DNA of 64,000 bases from positions 1,612,001 through 1,676,000 of the forward strand of contig NZ_JBKQGY010000001.1 in assembly GCF_050487225.1 (NCBI RefSeq). Direction: 5' to 3'. Source of the DNA: Paenalcaligenes sp050487225 (lineage in GTDB: Bacteria; Pseudomonadota; Gammaproteobacteria; Burkholderiales; Burkholderiaceae_B). Under the pieces are notes generated by a model, which saw nothing but the letters and a program-made list of their open reading frames with translations, was not told the origin of the DNA and ran no database searches. Made by a program: the position numbers and the translations under genes. Positions 1 through 8,374 of this stretch are shown here, one piece after another (the stretch's first letter is position 1; every line of letters begins with the position of its first letter).

Positions 1-879
1 GAAGCCGACACGATTTTGCTGTTGGGTGGACGCATGTCCGAGGTGCCTAGCCAAAGCTACACCTTGTTTGATATCCCTACCCCACATCAAACCCTGATTC
101 ACGTGCACCCCGACATCAGCGAGCTGAACCGCACGTACCAAAACACACTTGGTATTGCACTTAGCCCCAAAGATTTCGTGGCTGCCTTGCCTGAACAGTT
201 GAGCAGCAAAGCGGATGCTGAGCGCGTTAAAACGCTGCATCAAAGCTACGTAGACTGGAGCAATCCAGACGCCATTCGCAGCCCAGGTAAGTTCCAGATG
301 TCGGATGTGATGCGTCATTTGCGTACTGCGCTGCCCGCTGATGCCATTATGTGTAACGGTGCCGGCAACTATGCCACATGGCTACACCGCTTCCACCGCT
401 TTAACGAATTTGGTACACAGTTAGCACCTACCTCTGGCTCTATGGGCTATGGTTTGCCTGCAGCGGTAGCAGCCAAACGCATCAATCCTGAATCCACTGT
501 TGTCTGCTTTGCAGGTGACGGCTGCTTTATGATGCACGGCCAAGAATTTGCCACAGCGGTGCAATACGACCTGCCTATTATCGTTTTGCTGATTGATAAC
601 GGTATGTACGGCACCATCCGTATGCACCAAGAACGTGAGTACCCTGGCCGCGTGTCAGCCACGGTATTGAAAAACCCCGACTTCGCCCGTTATGCTGAAG
701 CCTTTGGCGGCTACGGCGAGCGGGTAGAAAATAGCGCTGACTTCCCTGCTGCTTTCGAGCGAGCACGGGCAAGCGGCAAACCCGCAATTTTGCATTGTTT
801 GCAGGACCCCCAAGCCATTACGCCAAGTATGAGCTTGGATCAGATCCGCGAACATGCACTTAACACTCAACATCGTTAG
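1..879 (+). CDS. Thiamine-diphosphate-dependent enzyme, acetolactate-synthase-like (5' end outside window)
   Basis: The reading frame is open from base 1, so the true start lies upstream and 292 C-terminal residues are visible. They hold the C-terminal thiamine-diphosphate-binding domain: a GDG at visible residues 172-174 followed 25 residues later by the Asn of DNGMYGT, the classical GDG-x25-N diphosphate/Mg site. The sequence resembles the acetolactate synthase / benzoylformate decarboxylase superfamily, whose members do decarboxylation-ligation chemistry on 2-keto acids. It lies 17 bp before glutaryl-CoA dehydrogenase on the same strand, so co-transcription is likely. The exact substrate cannot be read from the sequence. 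It is not a clear ilvI/ilvB, since no ilvH small-subunit gene follows it. Confidence 0.85.
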   Translation, partial: EADTILLLGGRMSEVPSQSYTLFDIPTPHQTLIHVHPDISELNRTYQNTLGIALSPKDFVAALPEQLSSKADAERVKTLHQSYVDWSNPDAIRSPGKFQMSDVMRHLRTALPADAIMCNGAGNYATWLHRFHRFNEFGTQLAPTSGSMGYGLPAAVAAKRINPESTVVCFAGDGCFMMHGQEFATAVQYDLPIIVLLIDNGMYGTIRMHQEREYPGRVSATVLKNPDFARYAEAFGGYGERVENSADFPAAFERARASGKPAILHCLQDPQAITPSMSLDQIREHALNTQHR

Positions 880-896
880 AACACTAGGAGAATCAC

Positions 897-2090
897 ATGT
901 CCAGCAAGCCATCTTTTCACTGGGAAGACCCTCTCTTGCTATCCACGCAGTTGACGGAAGAAGAGCGTATGGTGCGCGATGCAGCACACGCGTATGCTCA
1001 GGAAAAACTGGCACCTCGCGTGTTGGAGGCTTTCCGCAATGAGCAAACAGACGTATCTATTTTCCGTGAAATGGGTGAGCTGGGCTTGTTGGGACCAACC
1101 ATCCCTGAAGAATACGGTGGCTCTGGTCTGAACTACGTGTGCTACGGTTTGATCGCGAGAGAAGTGGAATACGTAGACTCCGGTTACCGTTCCATGATGA
1201 GCGTTCAGTCTTCGTTGGTGATGGTACCCATCAACGAATTCGGTAGCGAAGAGCAGAAAAAGAAATACCTGCCTAAACTGGCTTCCGGCGAATGGATTGG
1301 TTGCTTTGGTTTGACTGAGCCTAACCACGGTTCCGACCCAGGCGGCATGGAAACACGCGCAGTGAAAACTAGCGACGGCTACCTGCTGACCGGCGCAAAA
1401 ATGTGGATCACTAACTCCCCTATCGCTGATGTATTCGTTGTATGGGCGAAGGTAGTTGGCGGTGAAGACGACGGCAAAATCCGTGGCTTCATCTTAGAAA
1501 AAGGCATGAAAGGTTTGTCCGCTCCTGCTATCCACGGCAAAGTTGGCCTGCGTGCTTCTATCACAGGTGAAATCGTCATGGACGAAGTACCTGTAGCAGA
1601 ATCACAAATGCTGCCTAAAGTGACTGGTCTGCGTGGCCCATTCACTTGCTTGAACTCCGCTCGTTACGGTATTGCTTGGGGTGCTCTGGGTGCTGCAGAA
1701 AGCTGCTGGCACACTGCACGTCAGTACACACTGGATCGCAAACAGTTTGGTCGCCCATTGGCTGCTAACCAATTGATCCAGAAAAAACTGGCCGACATGC
1801 AAACTGAAATCACACTGGGCTTGCAAGGTTGCTTGCGCTTGGGCCGCATGAAAGACGAAGGTATTGCTGCTGTAGAAATCACCTCCATCATGAAACGTAA
1901 CTCTTGCGGTAAGTCTTTGGATATCGCACGTTTAGCTCGTGACATGCTGGGTGGTAACGGTATCTCCGACGAATTCGGCGTTGCCCGCCACTTGGTGAAC
2001 TTGGAAGTTGTGAACACCTATGAAGGTACACACGACGTTCACGCTCTGATCTTGGGCCGTGCACAAACAGGTCTGCAAGCCTTCTATTAA
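897..2090 (+). CDS. gcdH: Glutaryl-CoA dehydrogenase
   Basis: A 397-residue acyl-CoA dehydrogenase that oxidises and decarboxylates glutaryl-CoA to crotonyl-CoA, using FAD and passing electrons to ETF, in lysine, tryptophan and glutarate degradation. The N-terminal helical domain, the central FAD-binding stretch (GCFGLTEPNHGSDPGGM, then KMWITNSP) and the C-terminal domain are complete. The catalytic glutamate lies in NTYEGTHDVHALILGRA near residue 370, a pattern typical of GcdH rather than short-chain acyl-CoA dehydrogenases. ATG at 897 is preceded by AGGAG. A strong terminator follows at 2137. The preceding thiamine-diphosphate enzyme gene is probably in the same operon. Confidence 0.93.
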   Translation: MSSKPSFHWEDPLLLSTQLTEEERMVRDAAHAYAQEKLAPRVLEAFRNEQTDVSIFREMGELGLLGPTIPEEYGGSGLNYVCYGLIAREVEYVDSGYRSMMSVQSSLVMVPINEFGSEEQKKKYLPKLASGEWIGCFGLTEPNHGSDPGGMETRAVKTSDGYLLTGAKMWITNSPIADVFVVWAKVVGGEDDGKIRGFILEKGMKGLSAPAIHGKVGLRASITGEIVMDEVPVAESQMLPKVTGLRGPFTCLNSARYGIAWGALGAAESCWHTARQYTLDRKQFGRPLAANQLIQKKLADMQTEITLGLQGCLRLGRMKDEGIAAVEITSIMKRNSCGKSLDIARLARDMLGGNGISDEFGVARHLVNLEVVNTYEGTHDVHALILGRAQTGLQAFY

Positions 2091-2136
2091 TCAAAAGCAG
2101 TGCTGGTCTTTTTTACGTGAAGATCCGCTTTTTTGA

Positions 2137-2165
2137 AGCACCCTTACCCAAGGGTGCTTTTTTTT
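2137..2165 (+). terminator. Rho-independent terminator after gcdH
   Basis: A 9-bp perfect stem (2137-2145 with 2150-2158) closes a 4-nt ACCC loop and runs into eight T residues. It separates gcdH from the riboswitch-controlled ribB unit. Confidence 0.9.
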
Positions 2166-2184
2166 GCTTATAACTAAACGCGAG

Positions 2185-2211
2185 TTGAAGAGTCTAGCCC
2201 AGCGCTATAAA
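2185..2211 (+). promoter_or_regulatory. Candidate sigma70 promoter for the FMN riboswitch/ribB transcript
   Basis: TTGAAG at 2185-2190 and TATAAA at 2206-2211 are separated by 15 bp. The position is right for a start about 25-30 bases before the riboswitch. The spacing is shorter than the 17-bp optimum, so this is a candidate only. Confidence 0.4.
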
Positions 2212-2243
2212 CTTCAAACATTGGTACTTCTGCCAATACTAAG

Positions 2244-2407
2244 CGTCTTCAGGGCGGGGTGTAACTCCCCACCGGCGGTAGGTAAAGCAACAGCATCGCG
2301 CTGATTGGTCTTTACAAGCCCGCGAGCGCCCATGCAGCAATGCGTGGGGTCAGCAGATCTGGCACACAAACCAGAGCCGACGGTCATAGTCCGGATGAAA
2401 GAAGATG
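2244..2407 (+). promoter_or_regulatory. FMN riboswitch (RFN element)
   Basis: This leader matches the conserved RFN aptamer block by block: the closing helix P1 (GTCTTC 2245-2250 with GAAGAT 2401-2406), AGGGCGGGGT with CTCCCCACCGGCGGTA, GCCCGCGAGCG, GGTCAGCAGATCTGG, then CCAGAGCCGACGGTCATAG and TCCGGATG. The RNA binds flavin mononucleotide and lowers riboflavin gene expression when FMN is plentiful. It sits 115 bases before the ribB start. A 7-bp hairpin (2431-2437 with 2442-2448) and a second GTCTTCT (2487-2493) that could compete for the P1 3' strand lie in the expression platform. No T-run terminator is visible, so translational or Rho-linked control is more likely. Confidence 0.96.
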
Positions 2408-2522
2408 TGTGGTATTACACAACCTCATCACATAGGCACGCGCCTATGCCGTGGGTATTGTGTGTGCTGCTGCATGCCCCGAAAACGTCTTCTCATTATT
2501 GTTGTCTACGAGGAGCGTTTAT

Positions 2523-3209
2523 ATGTCTCATACCCCCCTAGCAGAGCGCACAGCGCCTGCCCTTGCGAACTTCCCTTCTACCACTGAAGCTGTACACCAA
2601 CGCGTTCACGCCGCCTTAGAGGCTGTGCGGGCCGGTATTCCTGTTGTCGTCATGGATGACTATGACCGCGAGAACGAAGCTGATCTGATCTTTGCTGCCG
2701 AATGCTTGTCCGAAAGTGGCATGGCGCAAATGATCCGCGATGGTAGTGGCATTGTTTGCCTGTGCCTGACTGAGGACACTCTGGCTCGTTTAGGTTTACC
2801 GCAAATGGTGCCCAACAATGAAAGCCCTTATGGCACAGCGTTTACCGTCACCATTGAAGCGCGTGAAGGCGTTACCACCGGTGTGAGTGCTCGCGACAGG
2901 CTTACCACTATTCAGGCAGCTATCGCCCCCACGGCACAACCTCATGATTTGATCCGCCCCGGACACGTATTCCCGCTACGCGCTCATCCGGGTGGCGTAT
3001 TGGCAAGACAAGGCCATACCGAAGGCTCGGTATGCTTGGCTGCCTTAGCCGGCTTACGCCCTATGGGCGTGTTGTGCGAGCTAATGAACCCAGACGGCAC
3101 CATGATGCGTGGCGATGCTGTGTTTGACTATGCTGAACGCAACCAGTTGCCCGTACTGGCCATTGCCGATCTGGTGACCTACTGCCAAGACACGGGTTCA
3201 GTGTATTAA
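2523..3209 (+). CDS. ribB: 3,4-dihydroxy-2-butanone 4-phosphate synthase
   Basis: A 228-residue stand-alone RibB that converts ribulose 5-phosphate to the four-carbon precursor of the riboflavin ring plus formate. DDYDRENEAD near residues 31-40 carries the acidic Mg/active-site residues. HTEGSVCLAALAGL and GVLCELMNPDG are the second conserved block. The frame is open from 2451, but ATG at 2523 is chosen because GAGGAG (2510-2515) precedes it and it gives the family's usual length. There is no fused GTP cyclohydrolase II domain. It is controlled by the FMN riboswitch upstream. Its stop overlaps the convergent tetR gene by 4 bp. Confidence 0.95.
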   Translation: MSHTPLAERTAPALANFPSTTEAVHQRVHAALEAVRAGIPVVVMDDYDRENEADLIFAAECLSESGMAQMIRDGSGIVCLCLTEDTLARLGLPQMVPNNESPYGTAFTVTIEAREGVTTGVSARDRLTTIQAAIAPTAQPHDLIRPGHVFPLRAHPGGVLARQGHTEGSVCLAALAGLRPMGVLCELMNPDGTMMRGDAVFDYAERNQLPVLAIADLVTYCQDTGSVY

Positions 3210-3844
3210 CAGGGGCTAGGCTGTCTGCTCACCAAGTAGCCAGCCAAGGTATCCACAATCGCCTGCTCTACATCCTCCATAGAATGCTGTGGCAAGGGCG
3301 TAATCACTGCCGCATGAATCAGCGCCTCCATCGTCTGCAATACCACCCAGGTGGCTAAATCCAGATTGGTGGGGGCGACTTCATTACGGTGGTCTTCCAG
3401 CAATTTCCGTATACGCAAAAAGATGCTTTGATCCGCAGGGCTTTGATCCCGTGGCGCATCAAAAAACGGAAATTCTTTTTCCAACACCCTATGCAACTCA
3501 GGCGACACCTGATGGGCTGCCAACAACGCATGCACAATAGCCCGCAGATGCTCGTAAAGACTGCGCGGCTGTGCCGTCACTAATACAGTCTCTATGGCTG
3601 CCTGCATTTCTGCAGCATGCCGCTCATGCAACGCTGTGATCAGTGAGTCCTTATTAGGAAAGTACTGATACACCGATCCCACACTGACTCCAGCACGTTC
3701 TGCCACCACATTGGTATTGGTGCCGGCATAGCCTCGTTCGGTTAAAACGCGAGCCGTTGCTTCCAAAATTGCTTCTACTAGCGCCCTAGAACGGGCTTGA
3801 CGCGGGACGCGCCGTGGTTGAGGTAAGGCTTCCATATACGTCAT
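3206..3844 (-). CDS. TetR/AcrR family transcriptional regulator
   Basis: A roughly 212-residue repressor-type protein. The N-terminal helix-turn-helix is clear (ILEATARVLTERGYAGTNTN, then VVAERAGVSVGSVYQYFPNK), and the C-terminal ligand-binding domain is variable, as usual. It is transcribed away from the MFS gene, and two 14-bp related sites lie in the gap, so it probably represses itself and the MFS-SIP pair. The start is uncertain: TTG at 3862, ATG at 3844 and ATG at 3835 are all in frame, and none has a strong ribosome-binding site. The ligand is unknown. Confidence 0.9.
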   Translation of the reverse strand: MTYMEALPQPRRVPRQARSRALVEAILEATARVLTERGYAGTNTNVVAERAGVSVGSVYQYFPNKDSLITALHERHAAEMQAAIETVLVTAQPRSLYEHLRAIVHALLAAHQVSPELHRVLEKEFPFFDAPRDQSPADQSIFLRIRKLLEDHRNEVAPTNLDLATWVVLQTMEALIHAAVITPLPQHSMEDVEQAIVDTLAGYLVSRQPSPC

Positions 3845-3864
3845 CCAAACATGAGTTTTCAACG

Positions 3865-3907
3865 TGAGTAAACATTCATATTATATCAAATATCGAGTAA
3901 ATGCTCA
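3865..3907. promoter_or_regulatory. Two candidate TetR operators in the divergent promoter region
   Basis: TGAGTAAACATTCA (3865-3878) is an imperfect palindrome. A second copy, CGAGTAAATGCTCA (3894-3907), matches it at 10 of 14 positions, 29 bp away. The pair fills the short gap between tetR and the MFS gene, the usual place for autoregulatory TetR operators. The second copy ends just before the MFS ribosome-binding site. Binding is inferred, not shown. Confidence 0.5.
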
Positions 3908-3921
3908 TGTTTGGAGTTTTC

Positions 3922-5142
3922 ATGTCTGATCGTTCGAAGGCTACCTCTGCCGCCACGGCGGCATCACCAGTAGCGAATGTTTTTGTGACGTTGCTGCCTA
4001 TTACCTTGGCAGTGTTTATAGGTTTTCTCACCATCGGGCTACCGTTACCCGTTCTGCCGCTGCACGTGCATGACGGTTTGGGAATGAGCACGTTGGTGGT
4101 TGGGATAGTAATAGGCACACAATTTGCTGCCGCCCTACTCTCCCGTGCATGGGCTGGCAATTTAGCCGATACCCGTGGTGCTAAACGCGCTGTAGTCATG
4201 GGCTTTCTTTTGGCCTCAAGTTCGGGGATTGCTTACTTAGCCTCCTTAGCTTTCACTCAATCCCCCGCCACCTCAGTGTGGGTGCTGCTCCTAGGGCGTG
4301 TGCTACTAGGCTGCGGTGAAAGCTTGGTAGTCACCGGTGCGCTCAGTTGGGGCGTAGGTCTGGTAGGCCCACAAAATGCGGGCAAAGTCATGGCGTGGGT
4401 AGGTATTGCCATGTACGGTGCTTACGCCGTGGGTGCTCCGGTAGGTGTCGCTATCAATGATCTACAAGGTTTTGCTGGTATCTCTGTCGTGGCGGCGGTA
4501 CTACCTATTATTTCTCTGGCTGTGATTGCCAACCTGCGTGCATTGCCACCTACCGCAAATCGCCGCACTCCTTTCTACAAAGTGCTGGGCGTTGTGTGGG
4601 GTGCAGGGATGGGCTTAGCGCTGTCCAGCGTAGGCTTTGGGGTGATTACAGCCTTTATCGCGTTGCTCTTTGCTGCGCACGACTGGGGTAATGCCTCGCT
4701 CGCCTTCACAGCCTTTGGTTTAGCCTTCATCGCTGCGCGTATTTTCTTTGGCCACTTACCCGACAAACTGGGTGGCGCGCGTGTCGCACTAGTGTGCGTA
4801 CTTATCGAAGCATTGGGCCAACTGCTGATCTGGGGTGCGGATACCGCCGTCATTGCCTACTTTGGTGCAGCACTTACTGGCTTTGGTTACTCGCTGGCCT
4901 TCCCTGGTTTCGGCGTAGAAGCTGTGCGTCGAGCCCCACCACAAAACCGTGGTGTAGCCATGGGGGCCTATGTGGCTTTCTTAGATATTTCGTTAGGAAT
5001 TACCGGCCCTGCATTGGGTGCTGTAGCCGGTACATGGGGCGTTGATGCCGTGTATTTGGTAGGTGCTATAGCCGTAGCGTCTTCCTTGCTGGTCGCGGTA
5101 CGCCTATTGATCTCTGCACCTAAAGGAACACAACATGTCTGA
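3922..5142 (+). CDS. MFS transporter, YhhS/YfcJ-like
   Basis: A 406-residue, 12-segment major facilitator protein of the inner membrane. The first segment (TIGLPLPVLPLHVHDGLG) and the loop 2-3 motif (AGNLADTRGAKRAV) resemble the YhhS/YfcJ group of proton-driven efflux proteins. ATG at 3922 is preferred over the in-frame ATG at 3901, because GGAG (3913-3916) precedes it and the upstream ATG lies inside an operator-like site. It overlaps the siderophore-interacting protein gene by 8 bp, so the two are translationally coupled. That pairing suggests export or handling of an iron chelate, but the substrate is inferred. Confidence 0.88.
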   Translation: MSDRSKATSAATAASPVANVFVTLLPITLAVFIGFLTIGLPLPVLPLHVHDGLGMSTLVVGIVIGTQFAAALLSRAWAGNLADTRGAKRAVVMGFLLASSSGIAYLASLAFTQSPATSVWVLLLGRVLLGCGESLVVTGALSWGVGLVGPQNAGKVMAWVGIAMYGAYAVGAPVGVAINDLQGFAGISVVAAVLPIISLAVIANLRALPPTANRRTPFYKVLGVVWGAGMGLALSSVGFGVITAFIALLFAAHDWGNASLAFTAFGLAFIAARIFFGHLPDKLGGARVALVCVLIEALGQLLIWGADTAVIAYFGAALTGFGYSLAFPGFGVEAVRRAPPQNRGVAMGAYVAFLDISLGITGPALGAVAGTWGVDAVYLVGAIAVASSLLVAVRLLISAPKGTQHV

Positions 5143-5872
5143 AGTAATACAAAAACCTCGTACCGCCCGCGCTGTAGGCGTGGTGCACGATGTATACCCC
5201 ATCACCCCACTGATGCAACGCATTACCGTTAGTGGTGACGAAATCGCTGAATTCTTAACCGTAGAAGGCGTCAACGAGCCTGCGGCGTGGGTGAAAGTAT
5301 TTCTACCTTCTGGTGAAGGCAGGGCCTATACCATCCGTCATATCGATCACGACGCCGGCACAGTAGATCTGGACTTTGTTCTACATGGCACAGACGCTGA
5401 TTCTGGCCCAGCATCATTCTGGGCCGCACAGGCGACTAAAGGCGAGCACGTGGGTATCGCTGGCCCACGTAGTGGTGGCTTTTCCCTGCCTTGCGATGCC
5501 GAATGGGTGCTACTTGCTGGTGACACCACGGCCTTGCCCGGCATACAAAGTATTGCGGCTCAACTCCCACCTGAGATTGATGCCCACGTCTTTATTGAAG
5601 TGCCAGATAAACTGGAGCAACAACCCATACCCAGCCCCGCCATCTTGCGTACACAATGGGTTATCGCATCGTCTGAGCCCTGCCAAAGCCTGTGCAAAAC
5701 ACTGCTATCACAATCGCTACCCGTAGGCCCTGGCTATATCTGGATAGCGGGTGAGTCCACTGCCATACGCACACTGCGACTGCATTATCTGCAAGATATG
5801 GAGTTACCTAAGCATCGCGTGAGTGCCAAAGGTTATTGGAAAGCTGGCGAAGGCGACCACAAAGATTCATAA
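5135..5872 (+). CDS. Siderophore-interacting protein (FAD-binding ferric-chelate reductase family)
   Basis: A 245-residue cytoplasmic flavoprotein of the SIP/ViuB family, which reduces ferric siderophores to release iron. Family marks in order are GRAYTIR (FAD binding), DLDFVLHG, GPASFWA, GPRSGG, LLAGDTTALPGI, WIAGESTAIRTLR (NAD(P)H side) and the C-terminal KGYWKAGEGDH. AAGGA precedes the ATG at 5135. The start lies within the end of the MFS gene, so the two proteins are likely made together under the divergent TetR regulator. No siderophore synthesis or TonB receptor gene is near, so the cell may use a foreign chelator. Confidence 0.92.
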   Translation: MSEVIQKPRTARAVGVVHDVYPITPLMQRITVSGDEIAEFLTVEGVNEPAAWVKVFLPSGEGRAYTIRHIDHDAGTVDLDFVLHGTDADSGPASFWAAQATKGEHVGIAGPRSGGFSLPCDAEWVLLAGDTTALPGIQSIAAQLPPEIDAHVFIEVPDKLEQQPIPSPAILRTQWVIASSEPCQSLCKTLLSQSLPVGPGYIWIAGESTAIRTLRLHYLQDMELPKHRVSAKGYWKAGEGDHKDS

Positions 5873-5897
5873 CGCCTACGCCCTTTACCATGCAAGC

Positions 5898-6812
5898 TTA
5901 GTGCCCCATCTGCGTATATTTAGTTAAGTCAGGCAGATTGTTTTTCAGTAACTCAATCAGTCTGTTTTCAGACCAGTTCTGTTTATATACCAAACCAAAA
6001 CGGTATTTAAACGCTGGTCTGAATGGCTTAATAGACAAGCCACCATTGGTATTCATGTCATGCGCCGTCAGCGGGTTAATCAACCCCACCCCCACGCCAT
6101 TAGCGACCAAACTGCAAATACTGGCGATATTGGATTCGGTTTTCCCCGCAATATTCACCCCATGTTGAGCAATCAACAACAGCAACTGATCTGCCGCCAA
6201 GTTGGGCTGATTCGGAATCACCAAATGCTGATCTTGTAAGTCCTCCAGCCCTATTTGCTCACGCGATGCCAAAGGGTGATCGGAAGGAATCAAACACACC
6301 GCCTCAACATCAAATAGCTCCTCTACCACTAGCGACTGCGTGGACACCGGTAGCGTGACAAAACCAGCATCAAATAAGCCTGATTCAACGCCACGTACAA
6401 TTTCTGGGCTAGATAAAATGTCGAAGGAAAAACTGTAGTGCGGATTAATGCGCAGTACGCTAGCAATCAGTTGCGGCACATAACCAAATCCCAACGCCGG
6501 TGCAGACACCAAGCGTAAACGCGACACCCCAAACTCACGCAACGCCACAATACTGTGCTTCATTTCTTCTAAATTACCAATCAAGCGCAGTATCTCGTTA
6601 TACAGCTCATCGGCCTCAGGTAACGCCACCAAGCGTTTTTTATGCCGCATGAACAACTGTATGCCTATGTTCTCTTCTAGCTGTGCTAACGAACGGCTTA
6701 CCCCCGATTGCGTAATACCTAAATCTTTGGCAGTACGGGTAGCCGTGCCTGTTTCGTATAACACTTTGAAAATAATCAGGGATTTCAATGAATTCAGATT
6801 GATATCCGACAT
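5898..6812 (-). CDS. LysR family transcriptional regulator of the divergent catabolic cluster
   Basis: A 304-residue LysR-type regulator. The N-terminal winged helix-turn-helix (TGTATRTAKDLGITQSGVSR, then SLAQLEENIGIQLFMR) is followed by a two-lobed effector-binding domain. ATG at 6812 (MSDINLNSLKS) is preferred to the longer frame from 6839. It is transcribed away from the aminotransferase-transporter cluster. A perfect 21-bp palindrome with a T-N11-A core lies between them, so it most likely activates that cluster in response to the pathway substrate or an intermediate. The effector is unknown. Confidence 0.93.
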   Translation of the reverse strand: MSDINLNSLKSLIIFKVLYETGTATRTAKDLGITQSGVSRSLAQLEENIGIQLFMRHKKRLVALPEADELYNEILRLIGNLEEMKHSIVALREFGVSRLRLVSAPALGFGYVPQLIASVLRINPHYSFSFDILSSPEIVRGVESGLFDAGFVTLPVSTQSLVVEELFDVEAVCLIPSDHPLASREQIGLEDLQDQHLVIPNQPNLAADQLLLLIAQHGVNIAGKTESNIASICSLVANGVGVGLINPLTAHDMNTNGGLSIKPFRPAFKYRFGLVYKQNWSENRLIELLKNNLPDLTKYTQMGH

Positions 6813-6896
6813 ATAACCTAGTCTCCGCATAGCCGTCATCCTCTGCTTCTCTCTGCAGCGTTACGGCTCTTTTTACGTGTTAATTTGGCCCTAAAG

Positions 6897-6917
6897 TTGA
6901 TGATTAAAAATCATCAA
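6897..6917. promoter_or_regulatory. Perfect 21-bp palindrome, likely LysR box
   Basis: Two perfect 9-bp arms (TTGATGATT at 6897-6905 and AATCATCAA at 6909-6917) flank AAA. The core TGATTAAAAATCA has the T-N11-A form of LysR recognition sites. The centre at 6907 lies about 66 bp before the predicted start of the aminotransferase transcript, the standard recognition-site position for LysR activators. Confidence 0.75.
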
Positions 6918-6937
6918 ATAATGAAAAAACATTATAA

Positions 6938-6966
6938 TTTACAATAAAAAAACACACACCTATAAT
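6938..6966 (+). promoter_or_regulatory. Sigma70 promoter of the aminotransferase-transporter cluster
   Basis: TTTACA (6938-6943) and a consensus TATAAT (6961-6966) are separated by exactly 17 bp. Transcription should begin near 6973, about 44 bases before the aminotransferase ATG. The region around it is very AT-rich. Confidence 0.75.
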
Positions 6967-7016
6967 CTGCTCAAATACCTCAAATCTTGAACCTTTTCTT
7001 TAGTTCAGAGATAACA

Positions 7017-8354
7017 ATGACCACAAATACCGAGACAGACAACAGCCCACTTTTTTATCAAGCCAATACCCAGTTGCCGCTGGTCAGCCATGCTGACGGC
7101 GTGTATCTGTGGGATCAATCCGGCAAACGCTATTTGGATGGTTGCTCGGGCGCAATCACCTGCAACCTGGGGCATAACCACCCCAAAATCAAAGCAGCCA
7201 TGAAAGCTCAACTGGACAAAGTGGCCTTCAGCTACCGCACCCAGTTTGAAAGCTCCGAAGCCATTGAATTGGCTTCCATGCTGGCCGACATGACTGATCG
7301 CTACCTGAACAAAGTGTTCTTTGTAGGCAGCGGTTCTGAAGCCGTAGAAAGCGCCATCAAATTAGCCAGACAATACTTCTTTGCGACCAACCAACCGCAA
7401 CGTACACGTTTTGTCTCGCTCACGCCTTCCTACCACGGCAGCACCTTAGGTGCGTTGGGGCTAACCAGCTACTTCCCACTGGAAGAGCCGTTCGAACCCA
7501 TCACCAATACTGCGGTGAAAGTCCCTTCGCCTGATTTGTACCGCTATACCGAAGCGACGCTGGAAGAGCACATTGCTGCCGTCCTAGCAGAAACCGAAAA
7601 ACGCATTGAGGCCGTAGGTGGAGACACTATTGCCGCCATCGTTATCGAACCTGTAGGTGGTGCGAGCACGGGCGCTCGCATGCTGACCCAACAATACTTT
7701 GAAGGCATCCGCGCACTCTGCGATCGCTATGGTTGCTTGCTGATTTTTGATGAAGTGTTGGCCGGTATGGGCCGTACAGGTCAATGGCTGGCCTACCAAA
7801 ACTGGGATGTTAAACCCGACATCGTGTCACTGGCTAAAGGCTTGGGCGCAGGCTACTACCCCATTGCAGCTATCTTGTCTCGTGGCGAAATCGTGAACGC
7901 CGTCATGGCATCGGGCGGTTTCCAACACGGTCATACCTATGCAGGTAATCCGATGGCATGTGCGACAGGTGTAGCCATCATGCGCACTATGCTGGACGAC
8001 GACATTATTGCTAAGTCCAGAGAAACCGGTGCTTACCTAGGTCAGCAGTTGCACCAACTGGCTGAAAAACACCCCATCGTTGGTCATGTACGCGGCATAG
8101 GCATGCTGTATGGCATGGAGTTGGTACAAGATCGCGATACTAAAGAACCTTGGCCTGCCGAACTGAACCTTTTTAACAAAGTCACTCAGATCGCTAAAAG
8201 CAAAGGCTTGTTGATTTACCCACGCCGTACCTTAAACGGCATTAAAGGCGACCACTTCTTGGTTTGCCCACCCCTGACGATTACCCCAGCAGAAATAGAC
8301 ACATTAATCCAATTGCTGGACGAGACACTGACAGAGCTACGTAGCTCTCTCTAA
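7017..8354 (+). CDS. Class III (omega) PLP-dependent aminotransferase
   Basis: A 445-residue fold-type I aminotransferase of class III, the group that handles omega- or beta-amino groups (GABA, beta-alanine, diamines, ornithine). The phosphate-binding SGSEAVESAIKLARQY, the pyridine-ring aspartate in IFDEVLAGMGRTG and the Schiff-base lysine in SLAKGLGAGYYP are present, followed by GHTYAGNPMACA. ATG at 7017 is chosen over an in-frame TTG at 6987. It is the first gene of a run with an ABC importer, CoA-transferase, deacylase and thiolase, so it probably removes the amino group of the imported compound to give a beta-keto acid. The exact substrate is not known. Confidence 0.9.
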   Translation: MTTNTETDNSPLFYQANTQLPLVSHADGVYLWDQSGKRYLDGCSGAITCNLGHNHPKIKAAMKAQLDKVAFSYRTQFESSEAIELASMLADMTDRYLNKVFFVGSGSEAVESAIKLARQYFFATNQPQRTRFVSLTPSYHGSTLGALGLTSYFPLEEPFEPITNTAVKVPSPDLYRYTEATLEEHIAAVLAETEKRIEAVGGDTIAAIVIEPVGGASTGARMLTQQYFEGIRALCDRYGCLLIFDEVLAGMGRTGQWLAYQNWDVKPDIVSLAKGLGAGYYPIAAILSRGEIVNAVMASGGFQHGHTYAGNPMACATGVAIMRTMLDDDIIAKSRETGAYLGQQLHQLAEKHPIVGHVRGIGMLYGMELVQDRDTKEPWPAELNLFNKVTQIAKSKGLLIYPRRTLNGIKGDHFLVCPPLTITPAEIDTLIQLLDETLTELRSSL

Positions 8355-8374
8355 GACCAGAGGCTTTGCCTTTT

